A stretch of 64,000 bases of DNA from Novosphingobium terrae (lineage in GTDB: Bacteria > Pseudomonadota > Alphaproteobacteria > Sphingomonadales > Sphingomonadaceae). Location: positions 744,001 through 808,000 of the forward strand of contig NZ_JABVZR010000002.1 in assembly GCF_017163935.1 (NCBI RefSeq), read 5' to 3'. The position numbers were made by a program, and so were the translations under genes. Positions 56,249 through 64,000 of the stretch are shown here, piece after piece (within the stretch, counting starts at the first letter, position 1; every line of letters begins with the position of its first letter). A model generated the notes under the pieces. That model searched no databases and was not told where the DNA came from. It worked only from the letters and a program-made list of their open reading frames with translations.

Positions 56249-57550
56249 ATGCCCCCCATCGACACCTTGCCAGCCGGAGCCCCGCTCTCCCGCCGCTCCG
56301 CCATGCTCGGTCTGGCCGAGGGCGCGACGGTCGTGGCGCTGGCGGGCGGCCTCTCGTCCACAGCCCATGCGCAGGTGCCCACCCCCGGCGTCAGCCCCGC
56401 CAGCGCGGCCATCACCCCCTTCAAGGTCAGCGTGCCTCAGGTCGCCATCGACGATCTCAAATTCCGTCTGCGAGGCGCCCGCCTGCCCGAGCGCGAGACC
56501 GTCAGCGACTGGTCACAGGGCGTGCCGCTCGACAAGGCGCAGGCGCTGATCGCCTTCTGGCGTGACCGCTATGACTGGCGCGCCTTCGAGCGCCGCATCA
56601 ACGCCTTCCCCCAGTTCCGCACGCAGATCGACGGGCTCGGCATCCATTTCATCCATGTCCGTTCGAAGCATGCCAATGCCATGCCGATCATCCTGACCCA
56701 TGGCTGGCCCGGCTCGGTGGTGGAGTTCCTCAAGGTGATCGGCCCGCTGACCGATCCTGTGGCCCATGGCGGCAAGGCGGAAGACGCCTTCCATGTGGTG
56801 ATCCCCTCGCAGCCCGGCTTCGGCTGGTCCGATCGCCCGCGGGAAACCGGCTGGAATGTGGTCCGCACCGCCAAGGCCTGGGGCGTGCTGATGCAGCGCC
56901 TCGGCTACACCAAATGGGTGGCGCAGGGTGGCGACTGGGGTTCCGGCGTCACCCATGCGCTGGGCCATGTCCGCCCCGCAGGTCTGGTGGCAGCCCATGT
57001 GAACTGGCCGCTGGTCTTCCCCGAGAAATTCCCCGACAATCCCACGCCGGAAGAAAAGGCCGCCATGGAGGCGGCCGCCCATTTCGCGGATGACCAGTTC
57101 GGCTACTTCAAGGAGCAGGCCACCCGCCCGCAGACCATCGGCTATGCGCTGGCGGACTCGCCGGTCGGGCAGGCCATGTGGATCTACGAGAAGTTCCAGG
57201 CCTGGACCGACAACCACGGCAACCCCGAGGATGCGCTGACCACGCAGGAGATGCTCGACAACATCTCGCTCTACTGGTTCACAGATACAGCGGCCTCCTC
57301 GGCGCGGATCTATTGGGAAAATGCGCGCCATGGCGGCGGTTTCGATGCCGGTCGTATCGAGCTGCCGATGGCCGCCACTATCTTCCCCAAGGAAATCTAC
57401 CGCGCACCCAAAAGCTGGGCTCAGGCCCATTGGCCCAATCTTATCTACTGGAACGAGGTCGACCGCGGCGGCCATTTCGCGGCCTTCGAGCAGCCCCAGC
57501 TGTTCTCGGAAGAAATGCGCAAGGCCTTCCGCTCGATCCGCGCCTCCTGA
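56249..57550 (+). CDS. exported epoxide hydrolase, copy 2
   Basis: 433 residues from ATG 56249 (GAAGGAAGGA upstream). A leader with twin Arg (LSRRSAMLGLAEGATVVALA) ends near AHAQ. The EHN domain (ITPFKVSVPQVAIDDLKFRL, RETVSDWSQGVPLDKAQAL) and alpha/beta fold (THGWPGSVVEFL, AQGGDWGSGVTHALG with nucleophile Asp, GGHFAAFEQPQ with His) are intact. It is clearly paralogous to the gene at 46233 along the whole length. It leads an operon-like series with SDR, pirin, MDR, a Rossmann reductase and an MFS exporter. Epoxide ring opening outside the cytoplasm is likely, with the diol perhaps handled by the SDR; the substrate is unknown. Confidence 0.88.
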   Translation: MPPIDTLPAGAPLSRRSAMLGLAEGATVVALAGGLSSTAHAQVPTPGVSPASAAITPFKVSVPQVAIDDLKFRLRGARLPERETVSDWSQGVPLDKAQALIAFWRDRYDWRAFERRINAFPQFRTQIDGLGIHFIHVRSKHANAMPIILTHGWPGSVVEFLKVIGPLTDPVAHGGKAEDAFHVVIPSQPGFGWSDRPRETGWNVVRTAKAWGVLMQRLGYTKWVAQGGDWGSGVTHALGHVRPAGLVAAHVNWPLVFPEKFPDNPTPEEKAAMEAAAHFADDQFGYFKEQATRPQTIGYALADSPVGQAMWIYEKFQAWTDNHGNPEDALTTQEMLDNISLYWFTDTAASSARIYWENARHGGGFDAGRIELPMAATIFPKEIYRAPKSWAQAHWPNLIYWNEVDRGGHFAAFEQPQLFSEEMRKAFRSIRAS

Positions 57551-57583
57551 TCCTCCCCTCCCCCCCATTGAAGGAGAATACTC

Positions 57584-58339
57584 ATGTCCAATCGTCTGTC
57601 CGGCAAGATTGCCGTCGTCACCGGTGCCACCAGCGGCATCGGCCTTGCCACCGCCAAGCTGTTCGCGGCTGAAGGCGCAAAGGTCTTCATCACCGGCCGC
57701 CGCCCCGATGTGCTGGAGCGCGCCGTGAAGGAGATCGGCGGCGAGACCGTCGGCATTCAGGCCGACTCCGCCAACCTCGCCGACCTCGACCGCCTGTTCG
57801 AAACCGTCAAGGCGCAGGCCGGGCGCGTCGATGTGCTTTTCGCCAATGCCGGTGGTGGCGGGATGCTCCCGCTCGGCCAGATCACCGAGGAACACGTCGA
57901 CGACACCTTCGGCCGCAATGTGCGCGGCGTGGTCTTCACCGTGCAGAAGGCGCTGCCGTTGATCGGCAAGGGCGGCTCGATCATCCTGACCGGCTCGACG
58001 GCGGGCACCGAGGGCACGGCGGCCTTCAGCATCTATTCGGCCTCCAAGGCAGCGGTGCGCAATCTGGCGCGCAGCTGGGCGCTGGACCTGAAGGACAGCG
58101 GCATCCGTGTGAATGTCGTGAGCCCCGGCGCCACGCGCACGCCCGGTCTGGTCGAGCTGGCGGGCGATGATGAGGCCCAGCAGCAGGGCCTGCTCGATTA
58201 TCTCGCCTCGCGCATTCCGCTGGGCCGCGTGGGTGAGCCGGAAGAAATCGCCAAGGCCGTGCTGTTCCTGGCCAGCGACGATGCCAGTTTCGTGAACGGC
58301 GCAGAGCTGTTCGCCGATGGTGGTCAGGCTCAGGTCTGA
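57584..58339 (+). CDS. SDR-family NAD(P)-dependent oxidoreductase
   Basis: 251 residues. Classic SDR features: [20 protein letters not shown] (cofactor), FITGRR (Arg pair suggests NADPH), FANAGGGG (NAG-like), and the catalytic Ser, Tyr and Lys around GSTAGTEG and [22 protein letters not shown]-terminal motif [11 protein letters not shown] follows. It would oxidise or reduce an alcohol/ketone. GGAGAAT precedes the ATG by about 6 nt. It is 33 bp after the epoxide hydrolase. Its role in converting the hydrolysis product is inferred from the order only. Confidence 0.88.
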   Translation: MSNRLSGKIAVVTGATSGIGLATAKLFAAEGAKVFITGRRPDVLERAVKEIGGETVGIQADSANLADLDRLFETVKAQAGRVDVLFANAGGGGMLPLGQITEEHVDDTFGRNVRGVVFTVQKALPLIGKGGSIILTGSTAGTEGTAAFSIYSASKAAVRNLARSWALDLKDSGIRVNVVSPGATRTPGLVELAGDDEAQQQGLLDYLASRIPLGRVGEPEEIAKAVLFLASDDASFVNGAELFADGGQAQV

Positions 58340-58428
58340 CCCGCCTGGAGCGCCCGGCAAGGCTTCCACCCCGAGCCGTGATCCCCCCGTCGCCGGGCGC
58401 TCCCCTTTTCCTATCAAGGACTCTCGCC

Positions 58429-59127
58429 ATGATCGAACACCGCCCCCTCGCTACCCTCGATGGCGGCGATCACGGATGGCTGAAAGCCCGCCATCACTTC
58501 GCCTTTGCCGGTGTCGGCAATCCGGCGCATCGCACCATCGGCGCGCTCAAGGTGTGGAACGACGACACCATCGCGCCCCGGACCGGCTTTCCCCTGCATC
58601 CCCATCGCGACATCGAGATCGTCACCTACGTGCGCGAGGGTGCGATCACCCATGAGGACAGTCTGGGCAACAAGGGCCGCACCGTGGCGGGCGACGTTCA
58701 GGTGATGAGTGCCGGGACCGGCATCCGCCATTCGGAATACAATGCCGAAAGCGTGCCGACCCGCATGTTCCAGATCTGGCTCGAACCGCGCCAGCGCGGC
58801 ACAAACCCCCGCTGGGCCACCCGCAGCTTCCCCAAAGCCGAGCGCCAGCAGCATTTCGCCGTGCTGGCCAGCGGCAGGGCCGATACCGATGCCCTGCCCA
58901 TCGACGCTGCCGCCGATGTGCTTGGCGCCACCTTGCAGGCAGGCCAGAGCCTCACCCTGCCGCTTGAAGGCGATGCCTATCTGGTCCCCGTCTCGGGCCG
59001 GATCGCGTTGAACGGCATCACCCTTGCCCCCGGCGATGGCGCGGCCATCGCGCAGGAACCCCAGCTTCACCTGACCGCGCTGGACGACACCGAAGTCGTG
59101 CTCGTCGCGCTGTTCGCGAAAGGATAA
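58429..59127 (+). CDS. pirin-family bicupin (YhaK-like)
   Basis: 232 residues from ATG 58429 (AAGGA 10 nt upstream), the same length class as E. coli YhaK (233). The N-terminal cupin has IGALKVWNDDTIAPRTGFPL, HPHRDIEIVTYV (metal His) and AGTGIRHSEYNAES. The C-terminal cupin is shorter and has no full metal site. Pirins can be quercetinases, redox sensors or of unknown function. It may protect against, or act on, quinone- or flavonoid-like compounds. It sits between the SDR and the MDR reductase. Confidence 0.87.
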   Translation: MIEHRPLATLDGGDHGWLKARHHFAFAGVGNPAHRTIGALKVWNDDTIAPRTGFPLHPHRDIEIVTYVREGAITHEDSLGNKGRTVAGDVQVMSAGTGIRHSEYNAESVPTRMFQIWLEPRQRGTNPRWATRSFPKAERQQHFAVLASGRADTDALPIDAAADVLGATLQAGQSLTLPLEGDAYLVPVSGRIALNGITLAPGDGAAIAQEPQLHLTALDDTEVVLVALFAKG

Positions 59128-59132
59128 GTCAC

Positions 59133-60140
59133 ATGCTTTCCGTTCTCTATCGCCAGCACGGCAAACCCTCGCAGGTGCTGGAAGCGGCTCAGGTCGCCGA
59201 TCCGGTACCGCCCGCCCATGGCGAAGTGCTGATCCGCGTGCAGGCCCGCCCTGTCCATTACGGTGACCTGCTGGGCATCGCCGGGCACTACCGCAGCAAT
59301 GGCGATCTGACCGTGCCCGAAGGCGGCAACCGCGTCGGCTTTGAAGGTTTCGGCGTGGTGGAAGCGGTGGGCGAAGGCGTTGCCCTGACGCCCGGCACCC
59401 GCGTCGCCTTCTTCCCGGGCCGCGCGGCATGGAGCGAGCTGGCCATCGTATCGGCCGCCTATGTCACCCCCATCCCCGACAGCATCGCCGACGATGTGGC
59501 CGCCCAGCTTCACGTCAATCCACTGACCGCCGCCCTGCTGTGGCGCGCAGTGCAGCAGGCAGGCGCCATTCCCGGCCAGCATACGGTGGTGCTGACCGCC
59601 GCCGGTTCTGCGGTTTCGCGGCTGACAATCTCACTGCTGCGTGACGCCGGGCTCGATGTTGTCGCTCTGGTGCGCAGCGCCAAGGGCGCCGAGGAGCTGG
59701 CCAGCCTGATCCCCGGCCTCTCCGTATTCTCCACCGACAGCCCCGACTGGCAGACCCGCCTTGCCGCCGCCGTGGCGGACAAGCCGGTGCAGGCCGTTCT
59801 GGATGCCGTGGGCGGCTCGCTGGCCAGCGATCTGGTGAAGGTTTTGACCAATGGCGGCTCGCTGATTTCCTACGGCGACCTTTCGGGCGAACCCATCGCC
59901 GTGCGCGCTCTGGCCTTTTCCACCCGTAACATCCGCATCTTCGGCGTGACGGTCGGCACATGGGGCGGCCTGCCGCCCGAACAACGCGCGGAAGATATCG
60001 CGCTGGCCCTGCGTCTGGCCGAGGGCAACCCCGCCCTCTTTCCCGTGGCTGCCCGCTATCCGCTAACCTCCGTGCGCGAGGCCGCCGATCATGTCGAGCG
60101 CCCCGGCAAGGCGGGCGTCGTGCTGCTGACCTCCTACTGA
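59133..60140 (+). CDS. MDR-family quinone/enoyl reductase
   Basis: 335 residues, zinc-free MDR of the MECR/quinone reductase type. It has HGEVLIRVQARPVHYGDLLG, GFEGFGVVEAVGEGVALTPG, then VVLTAAGSAVSRLTISLLRD for NADPH binding and LDAVGGSLASDLVKVL. It would reduce an alpha,beta-unsaturated carbonyl or quinone. It starts 5 bp after the pirin stop and ends 11 bp before the Rossmann reductase, so the genes are co-transcribed. It is only distantly related to the MDR gene at 29458. Confidence 0.85.
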   Translation: MLSVLYRQHGKPSQVLEAAQVADPVPPAHGEVLIRVQARPVHYGDLLGIAGHYRSNGDLTVPEGGNRVGFEGFGVVEAVGEGVALTPGTRVAFFPGRAAWSELAIVSAAYVTPIPDSIADDVAAQLHVNPLTAALLWRAVQQAGAIPGQHTVVLTAAGSAVSRLTISLLRDAGLDVVALVRSAKGAEELASLIPGLSVFSTDSPDWQTRLAAAVADKPVQAVLDAVGGSLASDLVKVLTNGGSLISYGDLSGEPIAVRALAFSTRNIRIFGVTVGTWGGLPPEQRAEDIALALRLAEGNPALFPVAARYPLTSVREAADHVERPGKAGVVLLTSY

Positions 60141-60151
60141 AGGCGCCCGCA

Positions 60152-60754
60152 ATGCATATCGGAACCATCGGCGCGGCTGACGTGGCGCAGGCCGTCGCCG
60201 CCCATGCCATCAGGGCGGGGCATCAGGTGACGCTCAGCAACAGTCGCGGGCCCGAAACGCTGGGCGAGGTGATCGAGCGCCTTGGCCCCGGCGCCCGCGC
60301 CGGAACGCGCGAGGAAGCTGCTGCCGCGGACTTCGTGCTGCTGGCCGCGCCATGGGTGAAGGTTCCGCAAGCACTGGCGGGCCTGCCCGACTGGCAGGGG
60401 CGCATCCTGATGGATGCCACCAACCATTTCGCGACCTATGCGCCGGACTATCAGCGCAGCCCGCTCGATGGCCGCACCTCCAGCGAGATCGTCGCCAGCC
60501 TCGCGCCCGGCGCCAGAGTGGTGAAGGTGTTCAACACCCTCATCGCCCGGCTGATCGCTGCCCGGCCCGATGAGCGGGGCGGCCGCCGCGTGCTGTTCCT
60601 TTCAGGCGACGATGCGGAGGCCAAGCAGCAGGTGGCGGATTTGGTCCGTTCTTTCGGTTTCTCGCCACTGGATCTGGGATGCCTGAAGGACGGCGGGCGC
60701 ATGCAACAGCTCGACAATCCGCTGGCCGGGCCCGATCTGATCCGGTTCACCTGA
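60152..60754 (+). CDS. NADPH-dependent F420-reductase-like Rossmann protein
   Basis: 200 residues from ATG 60152. It has the dinucleotide-binding start MHIGTIGAADVAQAVAAHAI with TLSNSRGPETLGEV (NADP-binding Arg). AADFVLLAAPWVKVPQALAG, MDATNHFATYAP and VVKVFNTLIARLIA follow. These match the F420-dependent NADP reductase/NAD(P)-binding family (COG2085). In bacteria without F420 such proteins probably reduce other substrates. Its stop is 1 bp from the MFS start. An in-frame extension into the MDR gene is rejected. Confidence 0.82.
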   Translation: MHIGTIGAADVAQAVAAHAIRAGHQVTLSNSRGPETLGEVIERLGPGARAGTREEAAAADFVLLAAPWVKVPQALAGLPDWQGRILMDATNHFATYAPDYQRSPLDGRTSSEIVASLAPGARVVKVFNTLIARLIAARPDERGGRRVLFLSGDDAEAKQQVADLVRSFGFSPLDLGCLKDGGRMQQLDNPLAGPDLIRFT

Positions 60755-60755
60755 G

Positions 60756-61928
60756 ATGCCCGCCGCGTCCTCCCCCGCGCTGGACAATTCGGCAGGCTGG
60801 GCCGCCGTTGGCTCGATCGCGCTGGGCACCTTCGCTATGGTGACCAGCGAGTTCCTGCCCATCGGCCTGCTCGGCGCCATCGCCCATGATCTGGGGGTGA
60901 GCGAAGGCCATGCCGGATTGCTGCTGAGCATGCCCGGCATCACCGCCGCCTTCGCCGCGCCGCTGTTGACGGTGCAGGCGGGAAAGCTGGACCGCCGGTT
61001 TGTGCTGCTGGCGCTAAGCCTGCTGGTCGCGCTGGCCGATCTGGTGACGGCCTTTGCCCCCACTCTGGGGATCGCTCTGCTGGGCCGCATGGTGTTGGGG
61101 ACCGCGCTGGGCGGCTTCTGGGCTTTTGCGGCAGCGGCGGGACGCCGACTGGTGACCGAGGAGGCCGGCCATCAGGCTACGGCGCTGATCCTTGGCGGCA
61201 TTTCGGTGGGCACGGTGCTGGGTGTGCCGCTGGGAACCTGGATCGGCGGTCTGGGCGGTTGGCGGAGTGCCTTTGAGGTGGTGGCCCTGCTCGCCGGGCT
61301 GGTTCTGATCGGCCAGCTGGCGCTGCTGCCCGCCCTGCCGAGCCGGGAAACCACCCGGTTTCGCGATCTGCTCTCCATCCTTACTGTGCCCTCGGCGCGG
61401 CTTGGCTTTGCCGCTGCCGCACTGATCGCGGGCGGCCATTTCGCGGCCTATGCCTATCTCCAGCCCTTTTTGGCGAGCATCCATTTGCCCGCCTCGCAGG
61501 TGACGCTGGTGCTGGCCGGATATGGCATCGCGGGCGTGATCGGCACATGGGCAGGCGCCAAATGCGCGGCACGGAATCTGCGCCTCACCTTTGCGGGCAC
61601 TGGCCTTGCCATTGCGGCGGCCATCACCTTCGCCTTTCTGGCAGGCCAGCATGCATGGATCAGTGCCGGGCTGATCATGCTCTGGGGGGCGGCTTTCGGC
61701 GCCTTGCCCGTCTGCGTGCAGATCTGGACCTATGAGGCCGCGCCGGACCGCTTCGAAACCGGCTCGGCCCTCACCGTCACCGTGTTTCAGACCGCCGTGG
61801 CAGCGGGTGCTCTGGTGGGCGGGATCGCGGTCGATCATGTCGGGGTCTGGCTGGCCTATCTGATCGGCAGCCTCTGGGCGGGGTTGGCTGGAGTGCTGCT
61901 GCTCGCGCGTGAGAAGCTTCCCGCTTGA
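60756..61928 (+). CDS. MFS exporter (DHA1/AraJ-like)
   Basis: 390 residues with twelve predicted membrane helices. DHA1 marks: MVTSEFLPIGLLGAIAHDLG in helix 1, GLLLSMPGITAAFAAPLLTV in helix 2, the loop GKLDRRFVLLALSLLVALAD and ILGGISVGTVLGVPLGTWIG (motif C-like). This group (AraJ, YdhP, PbuE) exports small molecules such as sugars, purines and drugs. It ends the enzyme operon begun by the epoxide hydrolase. It could remove a toxic intermediate. The substrate is not known. Confidence 0.85.
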   Translation: MPAASSPALDNSAGWAAVGSIALGTFAMVTSEFLPIGLLGAIAHDLGVSEGHAGLLLSMPGITAAFAAPLLTVQAGKLDRRFVLLALSLLVALADLVTAFAPTLGIALLGRMVLGTALGGFWAFAAAAGRRLVTEEAGHQATALILGGISVGTVLGVPLGTWIGGLGGWRSAFEVVALLAGLVLIGQLALLPALPSRETTRFRDLLSILTVPSARLGFAAAALIAGGHFAAYAYLQPFLASIHLPASQVTLVLAGYGIAGVIGTWAGAKCAARNLRLTFAGTGLAIAAAITFAFLAGQHAWISAGLIMLWGAAFGALPVCVQIWTYEAAPDRFETGSALTVTVFQTAVAAGALVGGIAVDHVGVWLAYLIGSLWAGLAGVLLLAREKLPA

Positions 61929-61980
61929 AGCGACTTTGCCTATCCCGCGGCCAGACATCAAGGCCAAGCCTGCCGGCCTC

Positions 61981-61996
61981 TCATACCAGCGTATGA
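61981..61996. promoter_or_regulatory. palindromic regulatory site (copy g), perfect
   Basis: TCATAC-CAGC-GTATGA. It lies 53 bp after the MFS stop and 231 bp before the kinase gene at 62227. The 298-bp gap (61929-62226) holds no other feature. Confidence 0.65.
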
Positions 61997-62226
61997 TTTC
62001 GCATCTGCTGGCTTCGTCCTAAGATCTGGAACATCCCCCATCCCCTTTCCAAATCCTCCCGGTAAAGAGGCGTAAAGCGAGCCTTTACAGGCTCATACCC
62101 TCGTTGTTCAGCCCGGCGACCTCTGCTTATAGGGTGTCATGTTCACGAAAAAACAGTGCGGCAGCGCGCTGACGATGAACTGTGATGCGGAGCGGACAAT
62201 CCATGCGGCGGCTTTGTTGAGGGACT

Positions 62227-63903
62227 TTGGAAGATGTGTTCGGGCGCAAAGGTAACCACAGCAGTACGGGGCAAGAAGAGCGCTGCGGCCCTTCAGCCTG
62301 CCTCGCGCCTGTGAGCGGCCAGACCGCAGACAGAAGTCTGACCCCGCTGGACCTGCTGCGCCTGCTGGGTGAGACCTTGCAGGCCAGCCGCGTCGGTTAT
62401 GCGCTTGCCGATCTCGATGCCGAAACGCTGCGCCTCGAAACCGTGTGGGAAGCATGCCCCACGGCCAGTCCGCCCGGTCTTGCCTTTGAAGACTTCGCGC
62501 TGTGCCGCAATGCAGTCGCCTCACGCGATGCCCTGTCACAGCTGCTGCTGGCCAGCGGCTCAACCGGCTGCATCGAAATTCCCGTCGTGCAACAGGGCAA
62601 GGCGATCGGCTTTCTCTTCATTCATGCCGAGCAGGACCGGGCATGGACCGGCGAGCAGCTGGCCCTGGCGGATTTCACGGCAGCACAGTTGCGCGGCGCG
62701 AACTCATGGGCCCGGATCGAGGCCCTGCGCCTCGATGCCGAAGCGCAGGCGGTTGCCGCCACCCGGCATATGCCCGCACTCCTGGCTGAAACGGAAAGCC
62801 CCGGCCCGGCACTCGAAACCGACGTCTCCGCCCGCAAGCGCGAGCGCGACCTGATCTGGAAAACCTCCAGCGATCTCTTCGCCATCGCGAACACCCATTA
62901 CGTCCCCATCGACCTCAACCCGGCATGGACGCACATGCTCGGCTGGACCGAGCGCGACATGCGTTCACGCCACCCCATCGAGATCTGCCACGTCGATGAC
63001 CGCGCGCTCAGCATCGCCGCGCTCGACAGGCTGGTGAAGGATGGTGACCGCATCAGCGTGGAAAACCGCCTGCTTCGCAAGGATGGCGGTGTCGTCTGGC
63101 TGCAGTGGGACATCTCCCGCTTCGATGACAAGATCTATGCCACCGGGCGCAACATCACCGCCCTGCGCGAGCTGATCAAGGCGCAGAACGATCTGGCCCA
63201 TGCCAGCCGCATCGCCACGCTGGGCGAAATGGCCGCCTCCATCGCGCATGAGGTTAACCAGCCGCTCAGCGCGATCTGCACCAATGGCATCGGCGCCCGG
63301 CGCTGGCTGAACCGTCAGGAACCCGATCTGGGCGAGGTCAGTCAGGCGCTGGAGCGAATGGTGTCGGAGGCCAATCGCGCCTCGGAGATCATCTCGCGCA
63401 TTCGCTCGCTCGCCTTGCGGGGAGAGCCCGATCGCGCGCCCTGCGATATCGCCACGCTGGTGGCCGATTGCGCCGAACTGGTGCGCGGGCAGCTGCGCAC
63501 GCTGGGCGCCTCGATCGAGATCGCGCATGCGGGGGATCTCGGGCAGCTTGTCGCCGACCGGGTGCAGTTGCAGCAGGTGATCATCGTGCTGGTACTCAAT
63601 GCGGCGCAGGCCATGGCCCATGCCGGTTCGCCCGAACGTCAGGTCACGCTGAGCGTGGCGGGGCAGGCACGGAGCATCGCCTTCACCGTTGCCGATACCG
63701 GCCCCGGGATCGATCCGGCGCTGGCCTGTTCTGTCTTCGATGCCTTCTTCACCACCAAGACGGACGGGATGGGCATGGGCCTGTCCATCGCCCGATCCAT
63801 TGTGGAGGCCCATGGCGGCACGCTGGCGCTGGATGCCACCTGCGCGGGCGGAGCGAGCTTTTCCTTCACGGTCCCCCGGCACCCCATTCTGGCTGGCGAC
63901 TGA
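62227..63903 (+). CDS. soluble GAF-PAS histidine kinase
   Basis: 558 residues from TTG 62227 (GAGGGA only 3-4 nt upstream, so the start is uncertain; GTG 62311 is an alternative). A GAF-like segment (about 40-155), a PAS domain (about 205-315, DLFAIANTHYVPIDLNPAWT), HisKA (MAASIAHEVNQPLSAICTNG, H341) and HATPase (about 440-552; LNAAQAMAHAGS, ADTGPGIDPAL, GMGMGLSIARSIVEAHGG). No membrane helix. The HisKA block and C-terminus are paralogous to the kinase at 49048. No receiver gene follows; the next gene is a TonB receptor whose ATG overlaps the TGA. Its receiver may be the single-domain protein at 50792 or lie outside. Confidence 0.87.
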   Translation: MEDVFGRKGNHSSTGQEERCGPSACLAPVSGQTADRSLTPLDLLRLLGETLQASRVGYALADLDAETLRLETVWEACPTASPPGLAFEDFALCRNAVASRDALSQLLLASGSTGCIEIPVVQQGKAIGFLFIHAEQDRAWTGEQLALADFTAAQLRGANSWARIEALRLDAEAQAVAATRHMPALLAETESPGPALETDVSARKRERDLIWKTSSDLFAIANTHYVPIDLNPAWTHMLGWTERDMRSRHPIEICHVDDRALSIAALDRLVKDGDRISVENRLLRKDGGVVWLQWDISRFDDKIYATGRNITALRELIKAQNDLAHASRIATLGEMAASIAHEVNQPLSAICTNGIGARRWLNRQEPDLGEVSQALERMVSEANRASEIISRIRSLALRGEPDRAPCDIATLVADCAELVRGQLRTLGASIEIAHAGDLGQLVADRVQLQQVIIVLVLNAAQAMAHAGSPERQVTLSVAGQARSIAFTVADTGPGIDPALACSVFDAFFTTKTDGMGMGLSIARSIVEAHGGTLALDATCAGGASFSFTVPRHPILAGD

Positions 63904-64000
63904 TGAAACATCTTGGATTGCTGGCCTTTTCAGCGGCATTGCTGACCGCTGGCAAAGTGCATGCCGAAACGGACACTACACCGGTGGACGACATCGTCGT
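63903..64000 (+). CDS. N-terminal end of a TonB-dependent receptor (cut by window edge)
   Basis: ATG 63903 overlaps the kinase TGA (ATGA-like, TGATG). The 32 residues available form a signal peptide (MKHLGLLAFSAALLTAGK, ending VHA) and the start of a mature protein with TTPVDDIVV, the motif that opens many sphingomonad TonB receptors (DDIVVTG). The rest lies outside. Co-translation of a kinase with a receptor suggests joint control of an uptake function. Confidence 0.6.
   Translation, partial: MKHLGLLAFSAALLTAGKVHAETDTTPVDDIV

Noticed and set aside
56513..58417. Long minus-strand frame opposite the epoxide hydrolase and SDR
   Set aside because: Antisense shadow of two clear genes; no family.

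Overview
The window looks like a chromosomal segment of a high-GC alphaproteobacterium, most probably a sphingomonad of the Novosphingobium type. This is inferred from the strong GC bias, the TonB-dependent receptor style (a DIIVTG or DDIVV motif just after the signal peptide), the many exported carbohydrate enzymes and the sphingomonad-like gene families. No rRNA, tRNA, CRISPR array or intact insertion sequence was seen.

Layout. (1) Left edge: the end of a TauD-like dioxygenase fused in frame to a PhnZ-like HD-domain oxygenase, then a spacer with a decayed PQQ-dehydrogenase fragment. (2) 1.3-11.8 kb: a 1,899-residue secreted mosaic nuclease (lamin-tail, Calx-beta, ExeM-type nuclease, cadherin, RTX and DUF4114 modules), divergent from a complete type I secretion operon (TolC, ABC transporter, HlyD adaptor) that probably exports it. 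(3) 12-13.3 kb: a cupin protein, a Dabb protein and a DUF202 membrane protein. (4) 13.4-29.2 kb: a polysaccharide utilisation locus with GH2, DUF4861 and DUF2264 enzymes, a FadR/GntR regulator, a hexuronate MFS transporter preceded by a 24-codon leader, two GH105-type unsaturated uronyl hydrolases, KduI, a GH43 galactanase-like enzyme and a TonB-dependent receptor. Near-identical 11-bp palindromes (TTGTCATACAA) lie in front of its transcription units. The gene set resembles arabinogalactan or rhamnogalacturonan side-chain breakdown. (5) 29.4-32.2 kb: a medium-chain reductase, a dead IS5-type transposase and an acyltransferase. (6) 32.2-35.2 kb: a locally AT-rich island with a VirK/YbjX-like gene and a glycosyltransferase. 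(7) 35.3-44.1 kb: a methyltransferase, an S41 peptidase, 1.6 kb of mostly non-coding DNA, an unknown small protein, an orphan AAA ATPase, YccF, a TRIC-type channel, an M20 amidohydrolase and a small CxxC protein.

(8) 44.5-64 kb: a signalling and small-molecule enzyme region. It has three alpha/beta hydrolases (two are exported epoxide-hydrolase paralogues), an exported VOC protein, an ABM monooxygenase, an NTF2-like protein, an SDR, a pirin, an MDR reductase, a Rossmann reductase and an MFS exporter. Among them are three histidine kinases (two are soluble paralogues), a receiver-only regulator, a NarL-type regulator and the start of a second TonB-dependent receptor.

The most interesting new observation is a set of palindromes, TCATAC-N4-GTATGA, with companion half-sites CCCGCGTMTGR. 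They lie in front of the enzyme units, the kinase/receiver divergon, an exported protein of unknown function and the last kinase-receptor unit. They suggest one regulon controlled by the local two-component proteins, for uptake and turnover of an unidentified, perhaps epoxide- or quinone-like, compound. The sequence alone does not fix the substrate.
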